A stretch of DNA of 64,000 nucleotides from Agromyces protaetiae. GTDB lineage: Bacteria; Actinomycetota; Actinomycetes; Actinomycetales; Microbacteriaceae. Of this stretch, positions 1-8,855 are shown one piece after another. Positions within the stretch are counted from its first letter, which is position 1. Each line of letters starts with the position of its first letter. The stretch lies in NCBI RefSeq assembly GCF_004135405.1, contig NZ_CP035491.1:2170001-2234000 (forward strand), read 5' to 3'. The notes beneath the pieces are model-generated. The model ran no database searches and was not told the DNA's origin. It saw nothing but the letters and a program-made list of their open reading frames with translations. Position numbers and translations under genes: made by a program.

Positions 1-1
1 C

Positions 2-1219
2 CAGGTGGAGCCGACGCCCGTGGCGGTCGCGCCGCTCGAGGAGACTCCGGTCGAGGACACCCGCCCGAGGGTTGCGCCGGCAGCAGCGGTCACCGCCGCA
101 GCGGCGGTCGAGTCGGCGCCGGTCGTGCCGGAAGCGCCCGAGCCGGTCGTGGAGTCCGAGCCGGTCGTCGAGGCGATCGACCACGATCCTGAGGAGACGA
201 CGCCCGCCTCGCGTATCGCCGAGATCCTTGCAGCGACGGCGGTCGTCGAGGAGCCCGAGCCCGTCATCGAGTCATCGGTCGTGCCCGAGGCATCCGTCGC
301 GCCCGAACCGGCGGCGGCCCCCGAGTCATCCGCCGTCCTCCCGGTCGTCGTCGACGAGGTGACCGTCGTCGAGGCGCCGGTCGTCGTCGCCGAGCCTGCC
401 GCCGCAGTGCGGAAGAAGCGCACCCTCCGTGTCGCCCGTCCGGCGCCGCCCGCGAGCGCGATCCCAGTGCTCGAGGTCGAAGGGCTCGTCAAGCGGTTCG
501 GGCAGAACACCGCCGTCGACCACATTTCGCTCGAAGTGCGCACCGGTTCGTTCTTCGGCGTCGTCGGACCGAACGGCGCAGGCAAGACGACGACGCTCTC
601 GATCATCACGGGCCTCCTGCGCCCCGACGAGGGGCGCGTCCGCATCCACGGCATCGACGCCTGGGCCGACCCGCTCACCGCCAAGCGCATCACGGGCGTG
701 CTGCCCGACCGGCTGCGCCTCTTCGACCGGCTCACAGGCGCCCAGCTCCTCGACTACTCGGGCACGCTCCGCGGCCTCGACCCGCGCACCGTGCGGGCGC
801 GGGCGGCGGACCTCGTGAATGCGTTCGGCCTCGAAGACGCGATCGACCGCCTCGTCGCCGACTACTCGGCGGGCATGACGAAGAAGATCGCGCTCGCGTG
901 CGCGATGATCCACTCGCCGCGCCTGCTCGTGCTCGACGAGCCGTTCGAATCGGTCGACCCCGTGTCGGCGGCGAACCTCACCGACATCCTCGAACGCTAC
1001 GTCGCCGGCGGCGGCACCGTCGTGCTCTCGAGCCACAGCATGGACCTCATCGAGCGCGTGTGCGACTCGGCCGCGATCGTCATCGCCGGCCGGGTGCTCG
1101 CGCAGGGCGCGCTCGATGAGGTGCGCGCCGGCCAGACCCTCGAAGACCGCTTCGTCGAACTCGCGGGCGGGCGCAAGGCAGCGGAGGGGATGGAATGGTT
1201 GCACAGTTTCTCCGACTGA
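2..1219 (+). CDS. ABC transporter ATP-binding protein with long N-terminal extension (5' partial)
   Basis: Cytoplasmic ATPase subunit of an ABC exporter. Counting from a GTG at 5, the first ~150 residues are low-complexity Ala/Val/Pro/Glu and the ABC domain starts near residue 155. Walker A GPNGAGKTT lies at ~189-197, an atypical signature (YSAGMTKK instead of LSGGQ) near 287, and Walker B LLVLDEP near 307. No in-frame stop precedes the GTG, so the gene probably begins outside the window. It overlaps the downstream permease by 25 nt, so the two are almost certainly one transporter. The substrate cannot be told. The extension carries one GGATGCCTCG motif (286-295, minus orientation) in GAG GCA TCC codons. 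The ATPase call is firm; the true start is unknown. Confidence 0.88.
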   Translation, partial: QVEPTPVAVAPLEETPVEDTRPRVAPAAAVTAAAAVESAPVVPEAPEPVVESEPVVEAIDHDPEETTPASRIAEILAATAVVEEPEPVIESSVVPEASVAPEPAAAPESSAVLPVVVDEVTVVEAPVVVAEPAAAVRKKRTLRVARPAPPASAIPVLEVEGLVKRFGQNTAVDHISLEVRTGSFFGVVGPNGAGKTTTLSIITGLLRPDEGRVRIHGIDAWADPLTAKRITGVLPDRLRLFDRLTGAQLLDYSGTLRGLDPRTVRARAADLVNAFGLEDAIDRLVADYSAGMTKKIALACAMIHSPRLLVLDEPFESVDPVSAANLTDILERYVAGGGTVVLSSHSMDLIERVCDSAAIVIAGRVLAQGALDEVRAGQTLEDRFVELAGGRKAAEGMEWLHSFSD

Positions 1220-2769
1220 AGCTGGCGCTGCTCGCGAACATCTTCCGCCGCAGCCCATGGCAGGTCGTGGGGATCGTGCTCGGGCTCGTCTACGGACTGG
1301 GCGCCGCGGCCCTGCTGTTCGCGCTGCTCGTCGGGCTCCGCACGGTCGACGACGTCGCGATCGTCCGCGATGCACTCATCGTCGCGGGGTCGGCGACGGT
1401 GGTGGGGTTCATCCTCATCCCGCTCGTGTTCGGCGTCGACGACACGATGGAGCCACGGCGGTTCGCGCTCTTCGGCATCGACGACTCGAAGCTCGCGTTC
1501 GGCCTCGCGGTGGCGGCCCTCGTCGGCGTGCCGGCGCTCGTGCTCGGCATCGTGCTCCTCGGGACCGTCGTCACGTGGTCGCGCGGGTTCGGCGAGATCG
1601 TCCTCGCCGTCCTCGGCGCTGCGCTCGCATTCGCGACGTGCCTACTGCTCGCCCGCGTCTCGACGGGGCTCGCCTCGCTGCTGCTCTCGACGCGTCGGGC
1701 ACGTGAGTTCACGGGTGTGCTCGGCATCCTCCTCGTGGTCGCGATCGCACCGGTCCTCGTCATGGTCGCGACGATCGACTGGTCGCGTTCGGGCCTCCGC
1801 GTGCTCGAAGGGTTCGCCGGCTTCCTCGGGTGGACGCCGCTCGGCGCGGCCTTCGCGCTCGGCGGTGACGCCTCCGACGGGCAGTGGCTCCCGGCGATCC
1901 TGAAGCTCCTGATCGCGGCGGCGACGCTCTGGATCGTGTGGCTCGGGTGGAAAGCGCTCGTCAGGAAGATGCTCGTGACGCCGGGTCGTGAGGCCTCCGC
2001 CCGCAGCTACCGCGGACTCGGCTGGTTCGACCGTCTGCCGCACACGCCCGCCGCGACGGTCGCGGCGCGCAGCTTCACCTACTGGGTTCGCGACGCGCGC
2101 TATTGGGTGTCGCTCGTCATGATCCCGATCGTGCCGGTGATCGTCGTGCTGCCGCTCACGCTCGCGGGAATCCCCGGCGACTATCTGCCGCTCATCCCCG
2201 TGCCGCTCATCTGCCTTTTCCTCGGGTGGAGTGTGCACAACGACACGGCCTACGACTCGACCGCGGTGTGGCTCCACGTCGCGTCGGGCATCCGCGGCAC
2301 CGACGATCGGGTCGGCCGAATCATCCCCGTGCTCTTCGCGGGGCTCTTCGTGATCGGCATCGGCGGCGCGGCCACGGCGGCGGTCATCGCCGACTGGCGG
2401 ATGCTTCCCGCCGTCATCGGGGTCTCGACGGTGCTGCTCTTCGCAGGGCTCGGCCTCGGATCGATCACGTCGGCGCGGTTCCCGTACCCCGTCGTGAAGC
2501 CGGGCGACAGCCCGTTCCAACAGCCGCAGTCGAGCGGCACGCTCACGGCGTTCGTGCAGTCCCTGACGATGGTCGGCGCGCTCATCCTCGCGGCGCCGGC
2601 GCTGTGGTTCGGGTGGCTCGGCATCACGCGCGACCCCGAGTGGTACGTGCTCTCGCTCGTCGCGGGGGTCGGGGTCGGGCTCGTCGCGCTCGTGATCGGC
2701 GTCTGGGTCGGCGGGCGCGTGTTCGATCGGCGCGGCCCCGAGATCCTCGCGGCGGCGATCAAGGCGTAA
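1195..2769 (+). CDS. ABC transporter permease (multi-spanning membrane protein)
   Basis: 524-residue integral membrane protein and likely partner of the upstream ATPase, whose last 25 nt it overlaps (ATG at 1195). It has many hydrophobic segments: near residues 22-50, 58-82, 100-125, 130-155, 175-195, 240-260, and several in the C-terminal half. There is no soluble catalytic domain. This is the ABC-2-like exporter permease architecture common in actinobacteria. The protein ends in a short Arg/Gly-rich cytoplasmic tail. Substrate and direction of transport are inferred only from architecture; an exporter is more likely because no binding protein is nearby. Confidence 0.75.
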   Translation: MVAQFLRLKLALLANIFRRSPWQVVGIVLGLVYGLGAAALLFALLVGLRTVDDVAIVRDALIVAGSATVVGFILIPLVFGVDDTMEPRRFALFGIDDSKLAFGLAVAALVGVPALVLGIVLLGTVVTWSRGFGEIVLAVLGAALAFATCLLLARVSTGLASLLLSTRRAREFTGVLGILLVVAIAPVLVMVATIDWSRSGLRVLEGFAGFLGWTPLGAAFALGGDASDGQWLPAILKLLIAAATLWIVWLGWKALVRKMLVTPGREASARSYRGLGWFDRLPHTPAATVAARSFTYWVRDARYWVSLVMIPIVPVIVVLPLTLAGIPGDYLPLIPVPLICLFLGWSVHNDTAYDSTAVWLHVASGIRGTDDRVGRIIPVLFAGLFVIGIGGAATAAVIADWRMLPAVIGVSTVLLFAGLGLGSITSARFPYPVVKPGDSPFQQPQSSGTLTAFVQSLTMVGALILAAPALWFGWLGITRDPEWYVLSLVAGVGVGLVALVIGVWVGGRVFDRRGPEILAAAIKA

Positions 2770-2845
2770 GCGGCTCGGCCCCCGGCGCGACGTCGACCGT
2801 CGGGCACCGGGCTCGTTGCGCTTCGCGCCGCGTAGAATCTCAGGC

Positions 2846-3136
2846 ATGTCCGAATCCCCGCGCGCGAGCATCGCCGACCCGAATCAGCCCGGTGGCGGCA
2901 CGAGCGTGCTCGACCGCGAACTCGAAGAGCTCCTCAAGGAAGAGCAGCATTTCGAGCCCGGCGACCACGAGCGCTTCTCCCACTACGTGAAGAAAGAGAA
3001 GATCCTCGAGTCGGCGCTCACCGGCAAGCCCGTCAAGGCGCTGTGCGGCAAGAAGTGGACGCCCGGTCGCGACCCCGAGAAGTTCCCGGTCTGCCCGACC
3101 TGCAAAGAGATCTACGACCGCATGAAGGCCGAGTAG
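2846..3136 (+). CDS. DUF3039 domain-containing protein
   Basis: 96-residue protein of an actinobacteria-restricted family of unknown function. The C-terminal half has the family pattern LCGKKWTPGRDP, then FPVCPTCKEIYD, with Cys residues suggesting a small metal-binding knuckle. The N-terminal part is acidic and predicted helical (LDRELEELLKEE). ATG 2846 is chosen because the family begins here and a -10-like TAGAAT sits at 2833-2838, 7 nt upstream, which fits a leaderless mRNA. An upstream in-frame ATG at 2816 would place that promoter inside the gene. It is tail-to-tail with pncB, with an 11-nt gap. Confidence 0.85.
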   Translation: MSESPRASIADPNQPGGGTSVLDRELEELLKEEQHFEPGDHERFSHYVKKEKILESALTGKPVKALCGKKWTPGRDPEKFPVCPTCKEIYDRMKAE

Positions 3137-3147
3137 GCAGCCCGGTC

Positions 3148-4467
3148 TCAGCGGTACGTCGTCGGGATGGCCGGTTCGCCGCGGCCGAGACGGAACGCCT
3201 CGATCGGCAGCTCCTGCATGACGTTCGCGCGGTGCTCGCGGGCCGCGCGCGTGCCCTCGGCGCCCAGGTACGACGCATCCGCTTCGCCCTTGACGATGAG
3301 CGGCACGAGCAGCGGCCGCAACTGATCGCCGGCCTCGAACTCGTCGTCGCCCGCGGGGCCGTCACCGATGTAGACGAGCTCTTCGCGCGCCGTGCGGGTC
3401 TTGTCGAGGCGTCGGGCGGCGTTCTTCCGGCCACCGACGGAGGCCTTCGACGTCGACGCCTTCGCGACCGACACCCATTCGCCCGCGTCGTCGCGGCGCG
3501 CGACGAGCTTGTAGACGAACCCCGCAGCCGGATGCCCCGAGCCGGTCACGACCGAGGTGCCCACGCCGTACGAATCGACGGGAGAGCCCGAGAGGGCGGC
3601 GATCGTGAATTCGTCGAGGTCGCTCGTGACGGTGATCTTCGTGTTGACGGCGCCGAGCGAGTCGAGCTGCTCGCGGACGGCCGCGACGACGGTCGGCAGG
3701 TCACCCGAATCGATGCGGACGGCGCCGAGCTCTGTGCCCGCGACCCGCACGGCCGTCTCGACGCCTGTCGGGATGTCGTACGTGTCGACGAGGAGCGTCG
3801 TCTTGGGGCCGAAGGCGGCGACCTGCGCGCGGAACGCGTCTTCCTCGGAGTCGTGCAGCAGGGTGAACGCGTGCGCGGCCGTGCCCATGGTGGGGATGCC
3901 CCAGGCGCGTCCCGCCTCGAGGTTCGAGGTCGCGTCGAAGCCCGAGATGTAGGCCGCGCGCGCCGCGGCCACCGCCGAGCGCTCGTTCGTGCGGCGAGAT
4001 CCCATCTCGGCGATCGGTCGGCCGAGGGCCACCGACACCATGCGCGCGGCGGCGCTCGCGACAGAGGTGTCGAAGTTGAGCGCCGAGAGCACGAGCGTCT
4101 CGAGCACGACCCCTTCGGCGAAGCTCGCCTGGATCGTGAGGAGCGGCGAGCCGGGGAAGTACGCCTCGCCCTCGCGGTAGCCCCACACGTCGCCCGTGAA
4201 CCGGTAGTCGGCGAGCCAGTCGAGGGTCTCGTCGCGCACGACCTCGTTGGCGCGCAGCCACTCGAGCTCGGCGTCGTCGAAGCGGAACCGCCCGATGAGT
4301 TCGAGGAGACGCCCGGTGCCCGCGACGATGCCGTACCGGCGGCCGTCGGGCAGACGCCTCGCGAACGTCTCGAAGAGCGACTCGCGGTGGGCGGTGCCGT
4401 CGCGGAGCGCGGCGTCGACCATCGTGAGTTCGTAGCGGTCGGTGAAAAGGGCAGCTGAGCCGGTCAC
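3148..4467 (-). CDS. pncB: Nicotinate phosphoribosyltransferase
   Basis: Converts nicotinate and PRPP to nicotinate mononucleotide, the first committed step of NAD salvage (Preiss-Handler pathway), in the cytoplasm. The 439-residue length is normal for the family. It opens with [15 protein letters not shown], carries the segment [18 protein letters not shown] followed by [12 protein letters not shown], and the HAFT motif in [12 protein letters not shown] that matches the family's active-site histidine region. The start is GTG at 4467. The TAGGCT hexamer ends 7 nt upstream, so the transcript is probably leaderless. It is divergent from murI. Confidence 0.93.
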   Translation of the reverse strand: MTGSAALFTDRYELTMVDAALRDGTAHRESLFETFARRLPDGRRYGIVAGTGRLLELIGRFRFDDAELEWLRANEVVRDETLDWLADYRFTGDVWGYREGEAYFPGSPLLTIQASFAEGVVLETLVLSALNFDTSVASAAARMVSVALGRPIAEMGSRRTNERSAVAAARAAYISGFDATSNLEAGRAWGIPTMGTAAHAFTLLHDSEEDAFRAQVAAFGPKTTLLVDTYDIPTGVETAVRVAGTELGAVRIDSGDLPTVVAAVREQLDSLGAVNTKITVTSDLDEFTIAALSGSPVDSYGVGTSVVTGSGHPAAGFVYKLVARRDDAGEWVSVAKASTSKASVGGRKNAARRLDKTRTAREELVYIGDGPAGDDEFEAGDQLRPLLVPLIVKGEADASYLGAEGTRAAREHRANVMQELPIEAFRLGRGEPAIPTTYR

Positions 4468-4474
4468 GCACCCG

Positions 4475-4480
4475 AGCCTA
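4475..4480 (-). promoter_or_regulatory. -10 hexamer TAGGCT of pncB (leaderless-type)
   Basis: On the minus strand TAGGCT is separated by 7 nt from the GTG start of pncB, so transcription would begin at or next to the start codon. It is the mirror image of the murI hexamer 34 nt away; the two promoters share a 60-bp divergent spacer. No ribosome-binding site is visible. Confidence 0.6.
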
Positions 4481-4513
4481 GCGAGGAGGGCGTCGGCGAG
4501 GCATCCGCTCGTC

Positions 4514-4519
4514 TAGGCT
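4514..4519 (+). promoter_or_regulatory. -10 hexamer TAGGCT of murI (leaderless-type)
   Basis: TAGGCT is followed by 8 nt and then the GTG start of murI. No Shine-Dalgarno sequence fits between. A GGATGCCTCG motif (4497-4506, minus orientation) lies just upstream. Confidence 0.6.
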
Positions 4520-4527
4520 TGTCGATC

Positions 4528-5358
4528 GTGACGGACGCACCGATCGGGATCTTCGACTCCGGCGTCGGCGGCTTGACCGTCGCGCGCGCGGTCAAAGACC
4601 AGTTGCCGAACGAGTCGATCCTCTACGTCGGCGATCTCGCCCACTCGCCCTACGGGCCGAAGAAGATCGCGGATGTCCGCCGCTACGCCCTCGCGGTGCT
4701 CGACGACCTCGTCGCGCAGGGCGTCAAGATGCTCGTGATCGCGTGCAATACGGCCTCGGCGGCGATGCTGCGCGACGCGCGCGAGCGCTACGACGTGCCC
4801 GTCGTCGAGGTCATCCAGCCGGCCGTGCGCCGTGCGGTCGCGACGACCCGCAACGGGCGCGTGGGCGTCATCGGCACGGTCGGCACGGTGCAGTCGCGCG
4901 CGTACGACGACGCGTTCGCAGCGGCGCCCCACCTCGAGCTCTTCACCCGGGCGTGCCCGCGGTTCGTCGAGTTCGTCGAGGCGGGCGTCACGACCGGACC
5001 CGAACTCCTCGCGCTCGCCGAGGAGTACCTCGCGCCGCTCAAGCGGGCCGAGATCGACACGCTCGTGCTGGGCTGCACCCACTACCCGTTCCTCAAGGGC
5101 GCGATCTCGTACGTCATGGGCGAGGAGGTCGCGCTCGTGTCGAGCGACGTCGAGACCGCCAACGACGTCTACCGCGTGCTCGTCTCCCAAGGGCTCGAGC
5201 GCCGCTCGCCCGAACCGCCTGCCTACCGCTACGAGGCGACAGGCACCTCGACGAGCGCATTCCTCGACCTCGCCCACCGGCTCATCGCCCCCGAGATCCC
5301 GAGCGTCGAGCTCGTGCAGACCGGAGTCATCCACCTTCCGAAGGGACCCCTCTCGTGA
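4528..5358 (+). CDS. murI: Glutamate racemase
   Basis: Interconverts L- and D-glutamate to supply D-Glu for peptidoglycan. It has the family opening [17 protein letters not shown] and the two catalytic cysteines, Cys73 in ACNTAS and Cys183 in GCTHYP. GTG 4528 is chosen over an in-frame TTG at 4519 because the protein then starts [11 protein letters not shown] and the TAGGCT -10 sits 8 nt upstream. The stop overlaps the rph start (GTGA), so murI, rph and rdgB are one operon, a common actinobacterial arrangement. Confidence 0.95.
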   Translation: MTDAPIGIFDSGVGGLTVARAVKDQLPNESILYVGDLAHSPYGPKKIADVRRYALAVLDDLVAQGVKMLVIACNTASAAMLRDARERYDVPVVEVIQPAVRRAVATTRNGRVGVIGTVGTVQSRAYDDAFAAAPHLELFTRACPRFVEFVEAGVTTGPELLALAEEYLAPLKRAEIDTLVLGCTHYPFLKGAISYVMGEEVALVSSDVETANDVYRVLVSQGLERRSPEPPAYRYEATGTSTSAFLDLAHRLIAPEIPSVELVQTGVIHLPKGPLS

Positions 5359-6134
5359 CCGACAGCACCAGCACCGGAGCATCCATCGTCCGCGCCGACG
5401 GCCGTACGCCCGCCGACCTCCGCGAAGTGACCATCGAGCGCGGGTGGAGCGCGCACGCAGAAGGCAGCGCGCTCATCTCGTTCGGCAACACCAAGGTGCT
5501 GTGCACCGCGAGCTTCACGAACGGCGTGCCGCGGTGGATGAACGGCTCGGGCAAGGGCTGGGTGACGGCCGAGTACGCGATGCTGCCGCGCTCCACGAAC
5601 ACCCGCAACGACCGCGAGAGCGTCAAGGGCCGCATCGGCGGGCGCACGCACGAGATCAGCCGGCTCATCGGACGGTCGCTCCGCGCCGTCGTCGACACGA
5701 AGGCGCTCGGCGAGAACACCATCCAGATCGACTGCGATGTGCTGCAGGCCGACGGGGGCACGCGCACGGCCGCGATCACGGGTGCGTATGTCGCACTCGC
5801 CGACGCGATCGAGTGGGCGCGCGGCAAGAAGTTCATCGGGCAGAGGGCGACGCCGCTCATCGACACCGTCTCGGCGGTGTCGGTCGGCATCATCGACGGG
5901 ACGCCCATGCTCGACCTCGCCTACGTCGAAGACGTGCGCGCAGAGACCGACATGAACGTCGTCGCGACGGGCCGCGGACTCTTCGTCGAGGTGCAGGGCA
6001 CCGCCGAGGGCGCACCGTTCGACCGGCGCGAACTCGACGCCCTCCTCGACCTCGCGCTCGCGGGCAACCTCTCGCTCGCCGAGTTCCAGCGGGCGGCGCT
6101 CGCGCAGTCGCTCGCCGCTGCGAAGGGGGAGTGA
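5355..6134 (+). CDS. rph: Ribonuclease PH
   Basis: Phosphate-dependent 3'-to-5' exoribonuclease that trims tRNA 3' ends. The 259 residues are the usual length. Family motifs include RADGR near the start, [43 protein letters not shown], and the acidic active-site stretch around [18 protein letters not shown]. The start is GTG 5355, coupled to the murI stop (4-nt GTGA overlap); translation probably depends on coupling because no strong SD is visible. rdgB follows after 3 nt. Confidence 0.95.
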   Translation: MTDSTSTGASIVRADGRTPADLREVTIERGWSAHAEGSALISFGNTKVLCTASFTNGVPRWMNGSGKGWVTAEYAMLPRSTNTRNDRESVKGRIGGRTHEISRLIGRSLRAVVDTKALGENTIQIDCDVLQADGGTRTAAITGAYVALADAIEWARGKKFIGQRATPLIDTVSAVSVGIIDGTPMLDLAYVEDVRAETDMNVVATGRGLFVEVQGTAEGAPFDRRELDALLDLALAGNLSLAEFQRAALAQSLAAAKGE

Positions 6135-6137
6135 CCG

Positions 6138-6758
6138 ATGTCGCTCGAGATCGTGCTCGCGACGGGCAACGCCCACAAGGTCGCCGAGTTCCAGCGGATC
6201 CTCGGTGGGCAGATGCCCGACCTCGTCGTTCGGCCCTACGGGGGGCCGTCGCCCGTCGAGGACGGCACGAGCTTCGCCGAGAACGCGCTCATCAAGGCGC
6301 GCGCGGCGGCTGCGGCGACGGGGCTCATCGCGTTGGCGGATGACTCGGGGCTGTGCGTCGACGTGATGGGCGGCGCTCCCGGCATCTTCTCGGCCCGCTG
6401 GGCCGGGGCGCGCAGGGGCGACGAGGCGAACGTGCGTCTCCTGCTCGATCAGCTCGCCGATATCCGGCGCTCCGACCGCGACGCTTCGTTCCATTGCACG
6501 ATCGCGCTCGTGGTGCCGCCTGGGCTCACGACCGAGGGTGCGAAGGAGTTCGTCGCCGAGGGCGTCTGGCCCGGATCGGTGACGTACGAGCCGCGGGGCT
6601 CCCACGGGTTCGGCTACGACCCGATCTTCGAGCCCGAGGGCCGCGAGATCACGGCGGCCGAGCTCGCGCCCGACGTGAAGAGCGCCGAGAGCCACCGCGC
6701 CCGCGCGTTCACGGCGCTCGTGCCCGAATTGCGCCGGGTGGCGTCGCTCCTCGCCTGA
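6138..6758 (+). CDS. rdgB: XTP/dITP diphosphatase (non-canonical purine NTP pyrophosphatase)
   Basis: Hydrolyses dITP/XTP to monophosphates, keeping deaminated purines out of nucleic acids. It has the Ham1/RdgB signature LATGNAHKVAEF, the acidic DDSGLCVDVMGGAPGIFSAR segment, and GFGYDPIFEPEG. At 206 residues it has normal length. ATG 6138 lies 3 nt after the rph stop; the purine-rich end of rph (AAGGGGGAG) can serve as ribosome-binding site. It is the last gene of the murI-rph-rdgB operon. Confidence 0.95.
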   Translation: MSLEIVLATGNAHKVAEFQRILGGQMPDLVVRPYGGPSPVEDGTSFAENALIKARAAAAATGLIALADDSGLCVDVMGGAPGIFSARWAGARRGDEANVRLLLDQLADIRRSDRDASFHCTIALVVPPGLTTEGAKEFVAEGVWPGSVTYEPRGSHGFGYDPIFEPEGREITAAELAPDVKSAESHRARAFTALVPELRRVASLLA

Positions 6759-6809
6759 GAACGCTACTCGTTCCCACTTCCATCTCGGCGTGACCTGGGA
6801 TTTCCGACG

Positions 6810-6815
6810 TAGGCT
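6810..6815 (+). promoter_or_regulatory. -10 hexamer TAGGCT before the CDF transporter gene
   Basis: TAGGCT ends 9 nt before the ATG at 6825, with no SD in between, the same layout as at murI, prfB and ftsE. Confidence 0.55.
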
Positions 6816-6824
6816 CGAAGCATC

Positions 6825-7769
6825 ATGGGCCACTCGCACGACCACACGCACGACCTCGCCGCGGGGCGGGGGAGCGGCGCGCGCACGCGCATCGTGATCG
6901 CCATCGCGATCATCGGCGCGTTCCTCGTCGTGCAGGTGGTCGGCGCGCTTCTGAGCGGCTCGCTCGCCCTCCTCGCCGACGCCGGCCACATGGCGAGCGA
7001 CCTCGTCGGCCTCGTCGTCGCACTCGTCGCGGCCGTCGTCGCCGCACGCCCAGCGACCGATCGGCAGACGTACGGGTTCCAGCGCTTCGAGGTGTTCGGC
7101 GCGCTCGTGAACTCGATCATCCTCATCGTCGTGGCCGTGACGGTCGCGATCGGCGCGATCGGCCGTCTCGTCTCGGGCGCCGCGGGCGAGGCCCATGAGG
7201 TGCAGGGCGGACCGATGCTCGTCATCGCGATCATCGGCCTCGCGGCCAACATCGCGGCCATGCTCGTGCTGCGCGGGGGAGCGAAGGACAGCATCAATCT
7301 GCGCGGCGCCTACCTCGAAGTGCTCGGCGACACGATCGGGTCGCTCCTCGTCATCGTCGCGGGCATCGTCATCCTGACGACCGGGTGGGACGCCGCCGAC
7401 CCCATCGCCTCCCTCGCGATCGCCGCACTCATCGTGCCCCGCGCGCTCGTGCTGCTCCGCGATGTCATGCGCGTGCTGAGCCAGGGCGTGCCGGCCGACG
7501 TCAAGGTCGAAGACGTCCGCGAGCACCTGCTCGCGACGCCGGGCGTCGTCGACGTGCACGACGTGCACATCTGGGCGATCACGACCGGCGCGCACGTCTT
7601 CAGCGCTCACGTCGTCGCCGACCCCGCCGCGGTGAGCGGCGAGGCCGAGCAGCGGTGCCTTCTCGACGAACTCGAGGACTGCCTCGCTGACCACTTCGAC
7701 GTCGCCCACTCGACGTTCCAGCTCGAGTCGGCCGCGCACGCGGCGCACGAGCATCCGTCGCACAGGTAG
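6825..7769 (+). CDS. Cation diffusion facilitator (CDF) metal efflux transporter
   Basis: Membrane antiporter that expels divalent metal, most likely Zn2+, in exchange for protons (CzcD/ZitB group). It has a His-rich N-terminus (MGHSHDHTHD), six predicted membrane segments between residues ~25 and ~205, the TM2 metal site LADAGHMASD (HxxxD), a TM5 GDTIGS segment, and a cytoplasmic ferredoxin-like C-terminal domain from ~210 ending in a His-rich tail. 314 residues is normal. The start ATG is supported by the leaderless-type -10 nine nt upstream. Metal specificity is not settled by sequence. Confidence 0.9.
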   Translation: MGHSHDHTHDLAAGRGSGARTRIVIAIAIIGAFLVVQVVGALLSGSLALLADAGHMASDLVGLVVALVAAVVAARPATDRQTYGFQRFEVFGALVNSIILIVVAVTVAIGAIGRLVSGAAGEAHEVQGGPMLVIAIIGLAANIAAMLVLRGGAKDSINLRGAYLEVLGDTIGSLLVIVAGIVILTTGWDAADPIASLAIAALIVPRALVLLRDVMRVLSQGVPADVKVEDVREHLLATPGVVDVHDVHIWAITTGAHVFSAHVVADPAAVSGEAEQRCLLDELEDCLADHFDVAHSTFQLESAAHAAHEHPSHR

Positions 7770-7787
7770 CGAGCCGCCCCGGCTCGC
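7769..7787. terminator. Hairpin between convergent CDF and dedA genes
   Basis: Perfect 8-bp inverted repeat GCGAGCCG / CGGCTCGC with a 3-nt loop, starting at the last base of the CDF stop codon. No T-tract, which is usual for actinobacterial terminators. It could serve either strand. Confidence 0.45.
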
Positions 7788-7872
7788 GGTGCAGAGCGCA
7801 TGACGGATGTCTCGGCGTCGTCCTCGCCGCGGCTGACGGCCCGCGATGCCGCGACGAGTCGACGCCTGTGCG

Positions 7873-8640
7873 CTACTTCGACTCGTCGGGGTGCTGGCCG
7901 CGGTCGAACACGTCGGCGTCGAGCACGAGCTCCTCGGCCTCGTCGGCGTCGGTGACGACGTCTTCGCCGGCCGCTTCGGCCTTCTTCGCCTTCGACCGTT
8001 CGCGCAGGTAGTGCCAGACCGTGACGGCCGCGGTGAAGACCACGACGGCGATGAGGATGAGGTCGATGTACTCGGTCACGAAGTCGGCGATGGGCGGGAT
8101 GAACCCGATGAGGTATCCGAACATCGTGAGGCCGAAGCCCCAGATGATCGCGCCGATGAGGTTGTAGAGCGTGTACTTCGCCTTGTTCATGTGGCCGACG
8201 CCCGCGGCGATCGGCGCGAACGTGCGCACGATGGGCACGAAGCGGGCGAGGATGACGGCGAGCGCGCCGAAGCGTTCGAAGAACGCGTTCGTGCGTTCGA
8301 CGTTCTTGATGCTGAAGAGGCCCGACTCTTTGCGCTCGAAGATCGACGGCCCTGCCTTGTGGCCGATGTAGTACCCGACTTCGCCGCCGACGAACGCCGA
8401 CAGGCCGATGAGCAACGCCACCCACCACACCGAGATGCCGAACGCGCCGTCGACGGCGTACGGCTGCGAGTGCGACAGGATGCCCGCGATCACGAGGAGC
8501 GTGTCGCCCGGAAGGAGGAACCCGATGAGCAGGCCCGTCTCGGCGAACACGATGAAGCACACGACCGCGAGTGCCCACGGCCCCGCAGCCTGGATGATGC
8601 CTTCGGGATCGAGCCACGGGATGAGGGCGGTGTGGATCAC
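7873..8640 (-). CDS. DedA family membrane protein
   Basis: SNARE-associated/VTT-domain membrane protein. DedA proteins support membrane homeostasis and some scramble lipid carriers; the substrate here is unknown. Family motifs are FAETGLLIGFLLPGDTLL and RFVPIVRTFAPIAAGVGHM, with several membrane segments and a charged, acidic C-terminal tail. GTG 8640 is chosen because AGGAG lies 5 nt upstream on the minus strand; the longer frame to 8667 would bury this ribosome-binding site. A -10-like TAGACT (8717-8722, minus) gives a leader of about 70 nt, so this gene is leadered, unlike many neighbours. Confidence 0.88.
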   Translation of the reverse strand: MIHTALIPWLDPEGIIQAAGPWALAVVCFIVFAETGLLIGFLLPGDTLLVIAGILSHSQPYAVDGAFGISVWWVALLIGLSAFVGGEVGYYIGHKAGPSIFERKESGLFSIKNVERTNAFFERFGALAVILARFVPIVRTFAPIAAGVGHMNKAKYTLYNLIGAIIWGFGLTMFGYLIGFIPPIADFVTEYIDLILIAVVVFTAAVTVWHYLRERSKAKKAEAAGEDVVTDADEAEELVLDADVFDRGQHPDESK

Positions 8641-8757
8641 TGAGGCTCCTGTCGGCGTCTGACGCAACGGGCGTGCCGGGTCGCTTGCGACGACTCGGTC
8701 TGGGCGGGTTCGCGCAAGTCTACCGATCCGAGGCGAACGCCGAACCGGGAGAAGGCT

Positions 8758-8779
8758 GAATCATCCGGCCGGATGATTC
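8758..8779. repeat. Perfect 22-bp palindrome upstream of dedA
   Basis: Two perfect 11-bp arms, GAATCATCCGG and its complement CCGGATGATTC, with no spacer. It lies between the heme oxygenase 3' end and the dedA promoter. It could be an operator for a dimeric regulator or part of the transcription-termination region; nothing decides between them. Confidence 0.6.
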
Positions 8780-8785
8780 GAACCG

Positions 8786-8850
8786 CGGATGCCCCGGGGC
8801 GCGCGCCGCACGCGGCGCCGTTGTCGCACGCAGCGACCCCGGGGCATCCG
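8786..8850 (-). terminator. Long stem built from a variant of the GGATGCC motif, downstream of heme oxygenase
   Basis: Perfect 14-bp arms CGGATGCCCCGGGG (8786-8799) and CCCCGGGGCATCCG (8837-8850), 37 nt apart, with a smaller G+C-rich hairpin inside. The structure begins 5 nt after the heme oxygenase stop, the right place for a terminator. The arms differ by one base from the window-wide CGGATGCCTCGG motif, and the same arrangement recurs at 48431-48479. Confidence 0.55.
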
Positions 8851-8855
8851 GATTC

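Noticed and set aside
5229..7763. 844-codon open frame on the minus strand
   Set aside because: Antisense to murI, rph, rdgB and the CDF gene, all with intact motifs on the plus strand.
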